Assembly: GCF_030283205.1 (NCBI RefSeq)
Contig: NZ_JASNWF010000030.1
Location: 1 to 64,000 of the forward strand
DNA from: Actinomadura opuntiae
Lineage (GTDB): Bacteria > Actinomycetota > Actinomycetes > Streptosporangiales > Streptosporangiaceae
Direction of reading: 5' to 3'
Length of the DNA stretch: 64,000 nucleotides
Positions 10,190-18,129 of the stretch are shown one piece after another (position 1 is the first letter of the stretch; each line of letters starts with the position of its first letter). The notes below the pieces were generated by a model. It was not told the origin of the DNA, ran no database searches, and saw only the letters and a list, made by a program, of their open reading frames with translations. The position numbers and the translations under genes were made by a program.

Positions 10190-11245
10190 ATGGCCGTGCA
10201 GGACATCGCCTACGTTGAGCTGTTCGCAAGGGACAAGGTGCCGGTCGTCGGCTACTTCGTCGAGGCCATGGGCTTCACCCGCGTCGCCGACTCGGTGGAG
10301 GCCGACCGCAGCTCGGTGCTGCTGCGGCAGGGCACGACCCAGCTGGTCGTCACCTCGGGCCGGGGCGTCGCCGGCTTCCTGGACCGGCACGGTGACGGCG
10401 TCGCCGACATCGCGCTGACATGCGACGACGTCGCCGCGACCTGGGACGCGGCGGTCGCGGCCGGAGCCGGCCCGGCCCGCACCGAACGCGGCGTCCCGGT
10501 CGTGACGGGCTTCGGTGAGGTCGTCCACACGCTGGTGCCCCGTTCTGCCGGGGACCTGCCGGCGCCACCGCCGGGCCGTCGTTGGATGACCGCGCCGGGG
10601 CCGTCCGGCGGCCCCGAACCGCTCGGGGACACCGCGCCGCCCACGGCGCCGGGGCACGTCCGCCTGCTCGACCACGTCGCCGTGTGCATCGGGCGCGGGC
10701 TGCTGGAGCACCACGCCGACCTGTACCGCGACGGGTTCGGTCTGGACCGCTATTCCAGCGAGTACGTCGCCCTCGGCGCGCAGGCCATGGACTCGATCGT
10801 GGTGCGCAGCGACAGCGGGCACGCCGTCTTCACGCTGTGCGCGCCGGACCCGGGCACCGAGCCCGGGCAGCTCGACGCCTTCATGGAGCGCAACGGCGGC
10901 CCCGGCGTACAGCACCTGGCCTTTCTGGTGGACGACATCGTCGGGGCCGTCGGCGCCTTCGCGGGCCGCGGCATGGACTTCCTCGGCACTCCCGACACCT
11001 ACTACGACATGCTCGCCGAACGCTTCCCCGAGATGCGGGGCGAGGTCGCCGGGCTGCGCAAGGCCCAGGTGCTCGCCGACCGCGACGAATGGGGGCATCT
11101 GCTGCAGCTGTTCAGCCGTTCCCCCCATGAGCGGGACACCCTGTTCTACGAGCTGATCCAGCGCCGCGGATCCCGCGGATTCGGCAGCGCCAACATCCGG
11201 GCGCTGTACGAGGCGGTCGAGCGGGATCGGTTGGCCGCCGGATGA
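10190..11245 (+). CDS. hmaS: 4-hydroxymandelate synthase
   Basis: 351 residues, two-domain VOC fold of the HPPD/HmaS family. It converts 4-hydroxyphenylpyruvate to 4-hydroxymandelate with Fe(II) and O2, the committed step of Hpg supply. The iron ligands are in place: His162 (LLDHVAVCIG), His242 (GVQHLAFLVDD) and Glu321 (LFYELIQRRG). Each is one residue off the numbering of the Amycolatopsis enzyme. HPPD has the same triad, so the HmaS call rests on the neighbours hmo/hpgT and the overall likeness. Start ATG 10190 with GGAGG just upstream. Its stop overlaps the next start (ATGA), so the two are translationally coupled. Confidence 0.9.
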   Translation: MAVQDIAYVELFARDKVPVVGYFVEAMGFTRVADSVEADRSSVLLRQGTTQLVVTSGRGVAGFLDRHGDGVADIALTCDDVAATWDAAVAAGAGPARTERGVPVVTGFGEVVHTLVPRSAGDLPAPPPGRRWMTAPGPSGGPEPLGDTAPPTAPGHVRLLDHVAVCIGRGLLEHHADLYRDGFGLDRYSSEYVALGAQAMDSIVVRSDSGHAVFTLCAPDPGTEPGQLDAFMERNGGPGVQHLAFLVDDIVGAVGAFAGRGMDFLGTPDTYYDMLAERFPEMRGEVAGLRKAQVLADRDEWGHLLQLFSRSPHERDTLFYELIQRRGSRGFGSANIRALYEAVERDRLAAG

Positions 11246-13620
11246 GCGGCATCGGCGCCCCGGTCACGCTGGACGACTACGCGCAGGCGGCGCGGTCCGT
11301 TCTCGACCCCGCCGTCTGGGACTTCCTGGAGGGCGGGGCGGGCGGTGAGCGCACCCTCAAGGGCAATGTGGAGGCCTTCGACCGGGTCCGGCTCCGTCCG
11401 CGCGTGCTGGCCGGACCCGGCACGCCCGACGCGGGCGTGCGGATCCTCGGCCGCCGCTGGCCGATCCCGGTCGGGATCGCACCGATGGCCTACCACACGC
11501 TGGCGTGCGCGGACGGCGAGGTCGCCACCGGCGGGGCCGCGGGCGCGGCCGGGGTCCCGCTGGTGGTGAGCACGTTCGCGGGCCGCACCTTCGCCGACAT
11601 CGCGGCGGCGGCGTCCGCGCCCCTGTGGCTACAGGTGTACTGCTTCCGCGACCGCGACACCACGCGCAAGCTGATCGAGGACGCGACCGCCGCCGGGTTC
11701 GAGGCACTGGTGCTCACCGCGGACGCCCCCCGGCTCGGCACCCGCCCGCGCGACGTCCGGCACGGGTTCCGGCTCCCGGCGGGCATCGCCCCCGCCAACC
11801 TGCCCGGTGACGGCTTCGCCTCTCCCGGCGGGCACGCCCTCGCCGCCTTCGACGCCGGCCTCGACTGGTCGGTGATCGACTGGCTGCGCTCGGTAGCCGG
11901 GCTGCCGGTGCTGGTCAAGGGCATCCTCACCGGGGCGGACGCGCGCCGCGCCGTCGAGGCCGGCGCGGACGGCGTGGTCGTGTCCAACCACGGCGGGCGG
12001 CAGCTGGACGGGGCCCCGCCGACCCTGGAGGTGCTGCCCGAGGTCGCCGCGGCCGTCGGGGGAGCCGTCCCGGTCCTGGTCGACGGCGGGATCCGGCGCG
12101 GGACCGACGTCCTGGCCGCCCTGGCGTCCGGGGCGGACGCGGCGCTGCTCGGACGCCCCGTGCTGCACGGCCTGGCGGTGGCGGGGGAGAAGGGGGCGAC
12201 CCACGTCCTGGAGATCATCGCCGCCGAACTCGCGGAGGCCATGGCGCTGACGGGGACCCGTTCCGCCGGCGAGGCGGGTCCCGAGCTGGTGCGGCCCCCC
12301 GCGGACGCCGCGCGCGCGCCGGCCCCGGTGCGCCCGGGGCCCGCCGAACTGCGCCGGCGGGACCTGCACGGCAGTGTCTCCGACCCGCTGCTCGACACGA
12401 TGACCTTCCTCAACGAGATCACCCACCGGTATCCCGACGCGGTCTCGTTCGCGCCGGGCCGGCCGACCGAGGAGTTCTTCGAGACCGAGCAGGTCTTCAC
12501 CCACCTCCGCCGCTACCTGGACCACCTGGAGGAGTCCGGTGCGACGCCGGCGCAGGTCCGCTCGGCGCTGTTCCAGTACGGGGCGACCGGCGGGCAGATC
12601 CGCGAGCTGATCGCGGACTGGCTGCGCCGCAACGAGGGAGTCGACGTACCGGCCGAGGCGATCGTGGTGACGGCCGGCTGCCAGGAGGCGATGCTGCTGG
12701 CCGTCCGCGCGCTCATCGCCGGTCCCGACGACGTGCTGCTGGTCTCCAGCCCGTGCTACGTCGGCATCACCGGCGCGGCGCGGCTCCTGGACGTCCCGGT
12801 GCGCGCGGTCGCCGAGGGCGAGCGCGGCCCGCGCCCCGCCGACGTCGAGGCGGCGGTGCTGGCCGAACGGGCGCGCGGGCGCCGGCCCCGCGCCTTCTAC
12901 CTCGTTCCCGACCATGCCAATCCATCGGGCGCCACCGTGCCGATCGAGGCGCGCCGTGAGCTGCTCGACATCGCGTCCCGCCTGGACGTGCTCCTGCTGG
13001 AGGACAGCCCCTACCGGATGGTCAGCCCCGGACGGCAGCTGCCGACCCTCAAGTCGCTCGACCGCGACCACCGGGTCGTGCACCTCGGCTCGTTCGCGAA
13101 GACCCTGTTCCCCGGGGCACGGGTCGGATTCGCCGTCGCCGACCAGCCGGTCGCAGGAGCCGGGCTGCTCGCCGACGAGCTCAACAAGATCAAGAGCATG
13201 GTGACGCTGAACACCTCTCCGGTGAGCCAGGCCGTGGTGGCCGGGATGCTGCTGGCCGCGGAGGAGGGGACGGCGCGGTACAACGCCACGGCCGCGGCGC
13301 ACTACGGAGACCTGATGCGCCTTGCCCTGGAAGGACTGGAGGAGTGCTTTCCCGAGGGCGACCGTGCCGAGCACGGGGTGCGGTGGAACGAGCCCAGCGG
13401 CGGTTTCTTCCTGTCGGTCGACGTCCCGTTCCGGGCCGACGACGCCGCGCTGGTGCGCTCTGCGGAGGAGTTCGGCGTCGTCTGGACGCCGATGGCCTAC
13501 TTCCACCCGGAGGGGGGCGGCGAGCACAGCCTGCGCCTGTCGGTCAGCTACCTGACCCGCGACCAGGTCCGGGACGGCATCCACCGCCTGGCACGCTTCA
13601 TCCGGGCCCAGGCAGGGTAG
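11242..13620 (+). CDS. Fused 4-hydroxymandelate oxidase / 4-hydroxyphenylglycine aminotransferase
   Basis: 792 residues, two enzymes in one chain. Residues about 1-350 are an FMN-dependent alpha-hydroxy-acid oxidase. The motif SNHGGRQLDG holds the catalytic His250 and substrate Arg, and a VDGGIRRGTD phosphate loop follows. It oxidises 4-hydroxymandelate to 4-hydroxybenzoylformate. A proline/alanine-rich linker (about 350-375) leads to a fold-type I PLP aminotransferase (about 380-792). Its PLP lysine is Lys620 (GSFAKTLFPG), with an NPSG segment upstream. It transaminates the keto acid to Hpg (HpgT role). In vancomycin, CDA and nocardicin clusters these are separate genes; I believe fused versions occur in ramoplanin/enduracidin-type clusters. 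The overlap with hmaS gives a three-gene Hpg operon. Confidence 0.92.
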   Translation: MSGIGAPVTLDDYAQAARSVLDPAVWDFLEGGAGGERTLKGNVEAFDRVRLRPRVLAGPGTPDAGVRILGRRWPIPVGIAPMAYHTLACADGEVATGGAAGAAGVPLVVSTFAGRTFADIAAAASAPLWLQVYCFRDRDTTRKLIEDATAAGFEALVLTADAPRLGTRPRDVRHGFRLPAGIAPANLPGDGFASPGGHALAAFDAGLDWSVIDWLRSVAGLPVLVKGILTGADARRAVEAGADGVVVSNHGGRQLDGAPPTLEVLPEVAAAVGGAVPVLVDGGIRRGTDVLAALASGADAALLGRPVLHGLAVAGEKGATHVLEIIAAELAEAMALTGTRSAGEAGPELVRPPADAARAPAPVRPGPAELRRRDLHGSVSDPLLDTMTFLNEITHRYPDAVSFAPGRPTEEFFETEQVFTHLRRYLDHLEESGATPAQVRSALFQYGATGGQIRELIADWLRRNEGVDVPAEAIVVTAGCQEAMLLAVRALIAGPDDVLLVSSPCYVGITGAARLLDVPVRAVAEGERGPRPADVEAAVLAERARGRRPRAFYLVPDHANPSGATVPIEARRELLDIASRLDVLLLEDSPYRMVSPGRQLPTLKSLDRDHRVVHLGSFAKTLFPGARVGFAVADQPVAGAGLLADELNKIKSMVTLNTSPVSQAVVAGMLLAAEEGTARYNATAAAHYGDLMRLALEGLEECFPEGDRAEHGVRWNEPSGGFFLSVDVPFRADDAALVRSAEEFGVVWTPMAYFHPEGGGEHSLRLSVSYLTRDQVRDGIHRLARFIRAQAG

Positions 13621-13679
13621 CCGCCCCCCGTCGAACCGATGACCTGGGCCCGGCCGCTCGCGGCGGCAGGTCTGCGATC

Positions 13680-14495
13680 TCAGTTCTTGTCGAAGAATTC
13701 GATGATCGCGTCGTTGACCGCTTGGGGACGCTCCAGGTTGCCCAGGTGACCACAGCCGGAGACCTGCACGTAGTCGCAGTCGGGAATGGCCTCGGCCACC
13801 TCGGCCACCAGGTGCGGCGGGCAGATCAGGTCGTCGGCGAAGCCGATCGCCCGGCAGGGGACGCCCACGCGGCGCAGCGCGTCCCGGCGGTCCTCGATCA
13901 TGTCCACCCAGCGCTGGCCGTCGGCGACGTGCTCGGCGGCCCCGGACAGCTCGAAGACCTGCAGCCACCCCGCGGCCGCGGCGTCGTCGTTCAGCGTCGC
14001 GGGGGACAGCATCTCCAGCGCACTGCGGAACGCGAGGTAGGCGGGCGGTGGCGTGATCCCGGCCTCGCGCAGCGCGTGCTCGGCGGTCCACATCGCCCGC
14101 CGGGTCGCGTCCGCGCGGGCCCGGGGCGCGAGCAGGACGGCCGAGCGGACCAGCCACGGTGCCTCGATCGCCAGTTCCTGGGCGATCATCGCGCCCATGG
14201 AGGTGCCGACCACCCGGCACGGGCCCAGTTCCAGCGCCTCGATCAGACCGCGGGTGTCGGCGACCATCTCGGCGAGCGTGTACCTGCCCGGCGGGCGGTC
14301 CGACGGCGCGATGCCGCGGTTGTCGAAGACGATCGTCTCGTAGCCGGCCTCGTTGAGCGCGGGCGTCTGGTGCAGGGTCCAGACCCGGCCCGCGGCACCC
14401 GACCCCATGATGAGCAGCACCGGCTCGCCGTTTCCCGAACGCTGGTAGGACAACCGGATTCCGTTGGCGGTGGCGAAGGGCATGGCGCTCACCAT
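13680..14495 (-). CDS. Alpha/beta-hydrolase, probably cluster-associated
   Basis: 271 residues from ATG 14495, or 267 from ATG 14483, which has a better GGTGAG upstream. Canonical single-domain alpha/beta hydrolase: oxyanion region LLIMGSGAAG, nucleophile elbow GTSMGA, late Asp (GFADDLICPP) and His (SGCGHLGNLE). It converges on the hmo/hpgT gene and diverges from mbtH. A StrR-box-like repeat sits in the shared upstream region, so it is likely co-regulated with the cluster. Possible roles are an editing or release hydrolase, an esterase, or a detoxifying enzyme; nothing in the sequence decides. Not a type II TE by motif alone. Confidence 0.85.
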   Translation of the reverse strand: MVSAMPFATANGIRLSYQRSGNGEPVLLIMGSGAAGRVWTLHQTPALNEAGYETIVFDNRGIAPSDRPPGRYTLAEMVADTRGLIEALELGPCRVVGTSMGAMIAQELAIEAPWLVRSAVLLAPRARADATRRAMWTAEHALREAGITPPPAYLAFRSALEMLSPATLNDDAAAAGWLQVFELSGAAEHVADGQRWVDMIEDRRDALRRVGVPCRAIGFADDLICPPHLVAEVAEAIPDCDYVQVSGCGHLGNLERPQAVNDAIIEFFDKN

Positions 14496-14546
14496 CCCAG
14501 CGCCCCGCCGCGTTGATCAAGCGGTGGCCCCGCCGCCGTTCGCGCT

Positions 14547-14575
14547 GGTCAACCGACGCTCCGGCGCAGTTGAAC
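14547..14575. promoter_or_regulatory. StrR-box-like inverted repeat in divergent promoter
   Basis: GGTCAACCG - 11 bp - CAGTTGAAC. The right arm is perfect, the left arm has two mismatches to GTTCAACTG, and the spacing matches the StrR consensus. It sits between the hydrolase (minus) and mbtH (plus, start 14653) and could serve both. Confidence 0.6.
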
Positions 14576-14652
14576 GGGGCGGCCGAGCGGTTGACGCCGC
14601 CGCGGTGCCCTGGGCCATAGTGGCCCTTCGAGCACCGAGAAGGGACGGCGTG

Positions 14653-14865
14653 ATGACCAATCCGTTCGAGGATCCCGACGCCAGCTATCTGGTCCTCGTC
14701 AACGACGAGGGGCAGCACTCCCTCTGGCCCGTGTTCGTCGACGTGCCCGAGGGCTGGGAGAAGGTCTTCGGCGAGGCCGGGCGGCAGGAATGCCTCGACT
14801 ACATCGAGAAGAACTGGACGGACATGCGGCCCAAATCCCTCATCGCCGCGATGGAGGGCGAGTAG
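14653..14865 (+). CDS. MbtH-like protein
   Basis: 70 residues with the full MbtH signature: N-x-E-x-Q-x-SLWP, P-x-GW, then CLDYIEKNWTDMRPKSL. These small proteins bind A domains and keep them soluble and active, so this one probably partners the NRPS A domains here. ATG 14653 has GAAGGGA nearby. It is transcribed alone from a divergent promoter region bearing a StrR-box-like repeat and converges on the sbnA-like gene. Confidence 0.95.
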   Translation: MTNPFEDPDASYLVLVNDEGQHSLWPVFVDVPEGWEKVFGEAGRQECLDYIEKNWTDMRPKSLIAAMEGE

Positions 14866-14928
14866 GAGCCGCAGAAGGCGCACGGAAGCCGTGTGGTCGG
14901 CCCGCTCGGGCCTGCCGCACGGCTTTCC

Positions 14929-15903
14929 TCATTCCGCCTCGCCTGCAGGGGCCGGCTCGATGTCGCCGAAATGCTCGCTCAGCCACTCGTCCGAGTAGAG
15001 AGAGTCCAGGTAGCGCTCGCCGAGATCCGGGGAGATCGCGACCGCGACGGGCTCCTCGCCCGGATACTTCTCCTTCAGCCAGCCGATCGCACCGCTGACC
15101 ACGGTCCCGGTCGAGCCGCCGAACAGGAAGCCCCGCGCGGCCAGCGAGCGGCAGGTGCGGATGGTGTCGTCCTCCGGGACGTGCACCACGTCGTCGATGT
15201 AGGACTCGTCGACCAGCGCGGGCCGGACGCTGGTGCCCAGGCCGGGCACCATGCGCCGCTCCGGGACGCCCCCGAAGGTCACCGACCCGGCCGCGTCGAC
15301 CGCCACGATCGTCACGGGGGCGCGCCGCTCCTTGAAGTACCGGGCGCATCCCATCAGCGTCCCGGTGGTCCCCGCACCGACGAACAGCACTTCGAGACCG
15401 GGGAAGGCGTGCTCGATCGCGGGCGCGGTCCGCCGGTGGTGGGCACGCCAGTTGTCGGGGTTGGCGTACTGGTTGAGCCACACGTAGCGGTCGTCGGCGG
15501 CGCACAGCTCGCGGACGTGGCGGATCCGGCTCGCCAGGTAGCCGCCGGCGTCGTCCGGCGTCCCGACCACCCGCACCTCCGCGCCCAGCGACCGCATGAG
15601 CCGACGCGCCGCGGTGTTGCAGCGGGGATCGGTGACGCACACGAACCGGTAGCCGCGGCTGGCCGCGATGACCGCCAGCGCGATGCCCAGATTGCCCGAC
15701 GAAGACTCCACCAGAACCGACCCGGCCTCGATGAGACCGCTCTGCTCCGCCGCGGCGACCATCTCCACGGCCGCCTTGAGTTTCACCGATCCGGCGAAGT
15801 TGAACCCTTCGCACTTGAGATGCAGAGCGGCGCCCGTGGCCGCGCGCAGATCGATATACAGATCCTCGACGTTGAATTCGTCCGGGGAGCCGATGATAGG
15901 CAC
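14929..15903 (-). CDS. SbnA-type 2,3-diaminopropionate biosynthesis enzyme (PLP, cysteine-synthase fold)
   Basis: I choose GTG 15903 as start: GGAG lies seven bases upstream, and it gives 324 residues, the length of SbnA (326). The frame stays open to 16014. Fold-type II PLP enzyme: Lys41 in GSVKLK, ESSSGNLG phosphate/asparagine loop, GAGTTGTLMG loop and GGSTGT near the C terminus. Segments such as LNQYANPDNW and VDAAGSVTFGG are those of SbnA/VioB-type proteins rather than housekeeping CysK. SbnA joins O-phosphoserine and glutamate to give ACEGA, which SbnB oxidises to L-2,3-diaminopropionate (Dap). No SbnB homologue is in this window; it may lie to the left. It diverges from the adenylation gene, suggesting Dap as that gene's substrate. 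Confidence 0.88.
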   Translation of the reverse strand: MPIIGSPDEFNVEDLYIDLRAATGAALHLKCEGFNFAGSVKLKAAVEMVAAAEQSGLIEAGSVLVESSSGNLGIALAVIAASRGYRFVCVTDPRCNTAARRLMRSLGAEVRVVGTPDDAGGYLASRIRHVRELCAADDRYVWLNQYANPDNWRAHHRRTAPAIEHAFPGLEVLFVGAGTTGTLMGCARYFKERRAPVTIVAVDAAGSVTFGGVPERRMVPGLGTSVRPALVDESYIDDVVHVPEDDTIRTCRSLAARGFLFGGSTGTVVSGAIGWLKEKYPGEEPVAVAISPDLGERYLDSLYSDEWLSEHFGDIEPAPAGEAE

Positions 15904-16016
15904 GATGTTTCTCCATTTGACGGCCGAAAGGACCGTACAAGGGCGCGACATAAACGGCAAGGCTCGTCTAGCATCCAGAAAACCGGACTCGGTCGCGTTT
16001 TCTGAGGAGTGCATTG

Positions 16017-17474
16017 ATGGGGATCCTGGAAGGGTTGCTGGGCGAGGGGCGCCTCCCGCGGCTGCGGATCGCGCCGGCGGACGTCGAGCGCGCCCGCGCG
16101 CTGGCGCTGACCCGCGACCACCGGGTCGACCTCGCCGACGCGGTGATCACCCGGGTCGAGCGGACCCCCGGGGACCGTCCCGCCGTCCGGGACGAGACGC
16201 GGCGGCTCACCTACGCCGGGTTGGCCGCCGAGGCGCGCCGTATCGCCGCCCTCCTGGACCGCGAGGGCGTGGGACCCGGCGCGGTCGTCGCCGTCGGCGG
16301 GCAGCGGGGCGTGTCGGTGATCGCGGCGTTCCTGGCGATCGAACTGCTCGGCGCGGTGTACGTCCCCGCCGACGGCAACTGGCCCGCCAAGCGCGTCGCG
16401 AACGTCCTGGAGCGGGCCGGGGCGGTGGTCCTGGTGACCGCGGGCCGCCCGGAGCCGTCATCCGCGCTCGCCGAGGGCGCGCGGTCCGCGGGAGTGCCGG
16501 TCGTCCGCGCGGCGGACGCGCAGGAGTGCGCCCCCTGGGAGGGCCCGGCCCGGGTGACGGGGCTCGATCAGCCGCGCTACATGCTCTTCACCTCCGGCTC
16601 CACCGGCACGCCGAAAGGCGCGGTCGTCGAGCACCAGGGGATGATCAACCACCTGTACGCCAAGATCGTCGATCTGGGCATGACCGACCGCGACGTGCTG
16701 GCGCAGACCGCGCCCCTCGGCTTCGACATCTCCATCTGGCAGATGCTCTGCCCGCTGCTGTGCGGCGGCGAGGTCACGGTCGTCGGCGACGCCACCTGCT
16801 ATGACTCGGCGGCGTTCGCCCGGCGCGTCGCCGAGCACGGCGTCACCATCGTGGAGCTGGTCCCCACCATGGTCCGGTTGCTGCTCGACGATCTGGCCGG
16901 GGCCCGCGACACCGGTGCGCTCGGCGGCCTGCGATGGATGCTCGCCACCGGGGAAGAACTGCCCACCCAGGTGGCCCGGCGCTGGCTGGACGAGGTGCCG
17001 TGGGCCGGACTCGTCAACGCCTACGGCCCCACCGAATGCTCCGACGACGTCACCCACCACACGGTGGCCGCCGCGGACCTGGAACTGCTGCGGCTGCCCA
17101 TCGGGACACCCGTGATCAACACCCAGCTGTACGTGCTGCGCGACGAGGAGGACGGCTGGCGCGCCTGCGAGCGCGGCGAGGCGGGGGAACTGTTCGTCGG
17201 CGGCACCGGAGTCGGCCGCGGCTACGCGGGCGACCCCGACCGGACCCGCGACGCCTTCTACCGCGACCCCTTCGCCTCCACCCCCACGGGCCGGCTGTAC
17301 CGGACCGGCGATGCCGTGAAGGTCCTGCCGGAAGGGACGCTGCAGTACCTCGGCCGGGTCGACCGCCAGGTCAAGATCGCGGGAGTGCGGATGGAGCTCG
17401 GTGAGATCGAGGCCGTCCTGCAGCGCCACCCGAGCGTGGGGGCGGTCGCCGTGGTCGTCCACGAGGTCCCCTAG
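16017..17474 (+). CDS. Stand-alone adenylation protein lacking its C-terminal subdomain
   Basis: 485 residues from ATG 16017 (GAGGAG upstream). Core motifs are present through A8: FTSGSTGTPKG (A3), NAYGPTE (A5), YRTGDAV (A7), GRVDRQVKIAGVRMELGEIE (A8). It stops about 20 residues later at HPSVGAVAVVVHEVP. So it lacks A9/A10, including the NGKxDR lysine used for adenylation, and has no T domain. The following 250 bp hold no NGK-like motif in any frame, so this is not a simple single-base frameshift. My pocket reading is D-I-W-E-L-T-A-D-D, unusually acidic, which would fit a basic side chain such as Dap. It diverges from the SbnA-like gene, with 113 bp between starts. It could act in trans with another protein's lobe, have a non-adenylating role, or be a decayed gene. 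Confidence 0.88.
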   Translation: MGILEGLLGEGRLPRLRIAPADVERARALALTRDHRVDLADAVITRVERTPGDRPAVRDETRRLTYAGLAAEARRIAALLDREGVGPGAVVAVGGQRGVSVIAAFLAIELLGAVYVPADGNWPAKRVANVLERAGAVVLVTAGRPEPSSALAEGARSAGVPVVRAADAQECAPWEGPARVTGLDQPRYMLFTSGSTGTPKGAVVEHQGMINHLYAKIVDLGMTDRDVLAQTAPLGFDISIWQMLCPLLCGGEVTVVGDATCYDSAAFARRVAEHGVTIVELVPTMVRLLLDDLAGARDTGALGGLRWMLATGEELPTQVARRWLDEVPWAGLVNAYGPTECSDDVTHHTVAAADLELLRLPIGTPVINTQLYVLRDEEDGWRACERGEAGELFVGGTGVGRGYAGDPDRTRDAFYRDPFASTPTGRLYRTGDAVKVLPEGTLQYLGRVDRQVKIAGVRMELGEIEAVLQRHPSVGAVAVVVHEVP

Positions 17475-18129
17475 AGACACGGCCGGGGACTACGCGACTC
17501 GGGACGGCGGGGCCGGCCCGCCCGGTGCGCGGGGACCGGCCCAAAGCGCGGTCGATGAACCTTTCTCGCGTTTCCTCGAATCGCTTCGCCGTACTTCCGC
17601 CCAATCGCGGCGCACGTCACCGGTGATCGGTGCGCAGGCTTCACTCGTTCAACTGACGCGGGCGCCGAAGTTGAACGTGCGGGGCGTGAACGCGAGATGC
17701 GCCAAAGGGAAATATGTCATGTGATACCAGCTCGGCCGCCCGCCGGCGGCCGTCCGCGCGGGCGGCGGGGCGGTGTCCCGTGACTTCGGTGCCGGACTGC
17801 ATATATGTGGCGTGGTGTCCAGTTCAATGGCGCGGCGTCGAGGCCGAATCCGCGGCCGCCTGGCGGAGTGTGACCAATCAGAAGCGGAGAGGAATGTGTT
17901 CAGGGGGTCTTTGAAGATCGTAGTCGGGTCGGATAACGTGTGAGCACGCTTAAGGAGTTCTGCTGGTTATAAGACCAGCGATTCGCAGACCCTGCCCGGC
18001 GACAATGAACTGAATGGTGGCGGCTCGCTGGCATAATGTGTGGATATGCAGGCACGACTCCCTGCGCTCCCGAACCGCCTGCCGCAGGAGTCGTCGGCAC
18101 TCAGGCCAAGTGCTTCAGAGGTGTGTAGC
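17475..18129. other. Intergenic region upstream of the StrR-like regulator
   Basis: 655 bp with no convincing gene. A GC-rich imperfect hairpin (arms 17509-17519 and 17533-17542) may end the adenylation transcript. It also holds the StrR-box-like repeat at 17647-17676 and a small palindrome GCTGGT-TATAAG-ACCAGC (17962-17979). Base composition is lower in GC than the genes around it, as expected for a long regulatory leader. Confidence 0.5.
17647..17676. promoter_or_regulatory. StrR-box-like inverted repeat
   Basis: GTTCAACTG - 12 bp - AAGTTGAAC, with the same geometry as the site at 8274. It lies about 450 bp upstream of the regulator's likely start and 170 bp past the adenylation gene. It could be an autoregulatory site or serve an unrecognised short transcript. 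Confidence 0.65.

Noticed and set aside
8495..11128. 877-codon minus-strand frame opposite the hydroxylase and hmaS genes
   Set aside because: No recognisable domains, and the plus-strand genes show active-site motifs and proper RBS.
11629..14883. 1084-codon minus-strand frame
   Set aside because: A shadow of the fusion gene that runs through a mix of coding and non-coding DNA. The real minus-strand gene here is the hydrolase in another frame.
15904..16014. N-terminal extension of the SbnA-like protein to 16014
   Set aside because: It would overlap the divergent promoter. GTG 15903 has GGAG at ideal spacing and gives the family length.
17401..17724. Alternative frame continuing past the adenylation stop as a frameshifted C-terminal lobe
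   Set aside because: The frame overlaps the gene's end and continues to 17724, but contains no A9/A10-like motif, and its composition is not protein-like.
17699..17740. Short peptide gene just after the third StrR-box-like repeat
   Set aside because: ATG codons follow the box, but the frames close within a few codons (ATGTCATGTGA) and no conserved peptide is evident.
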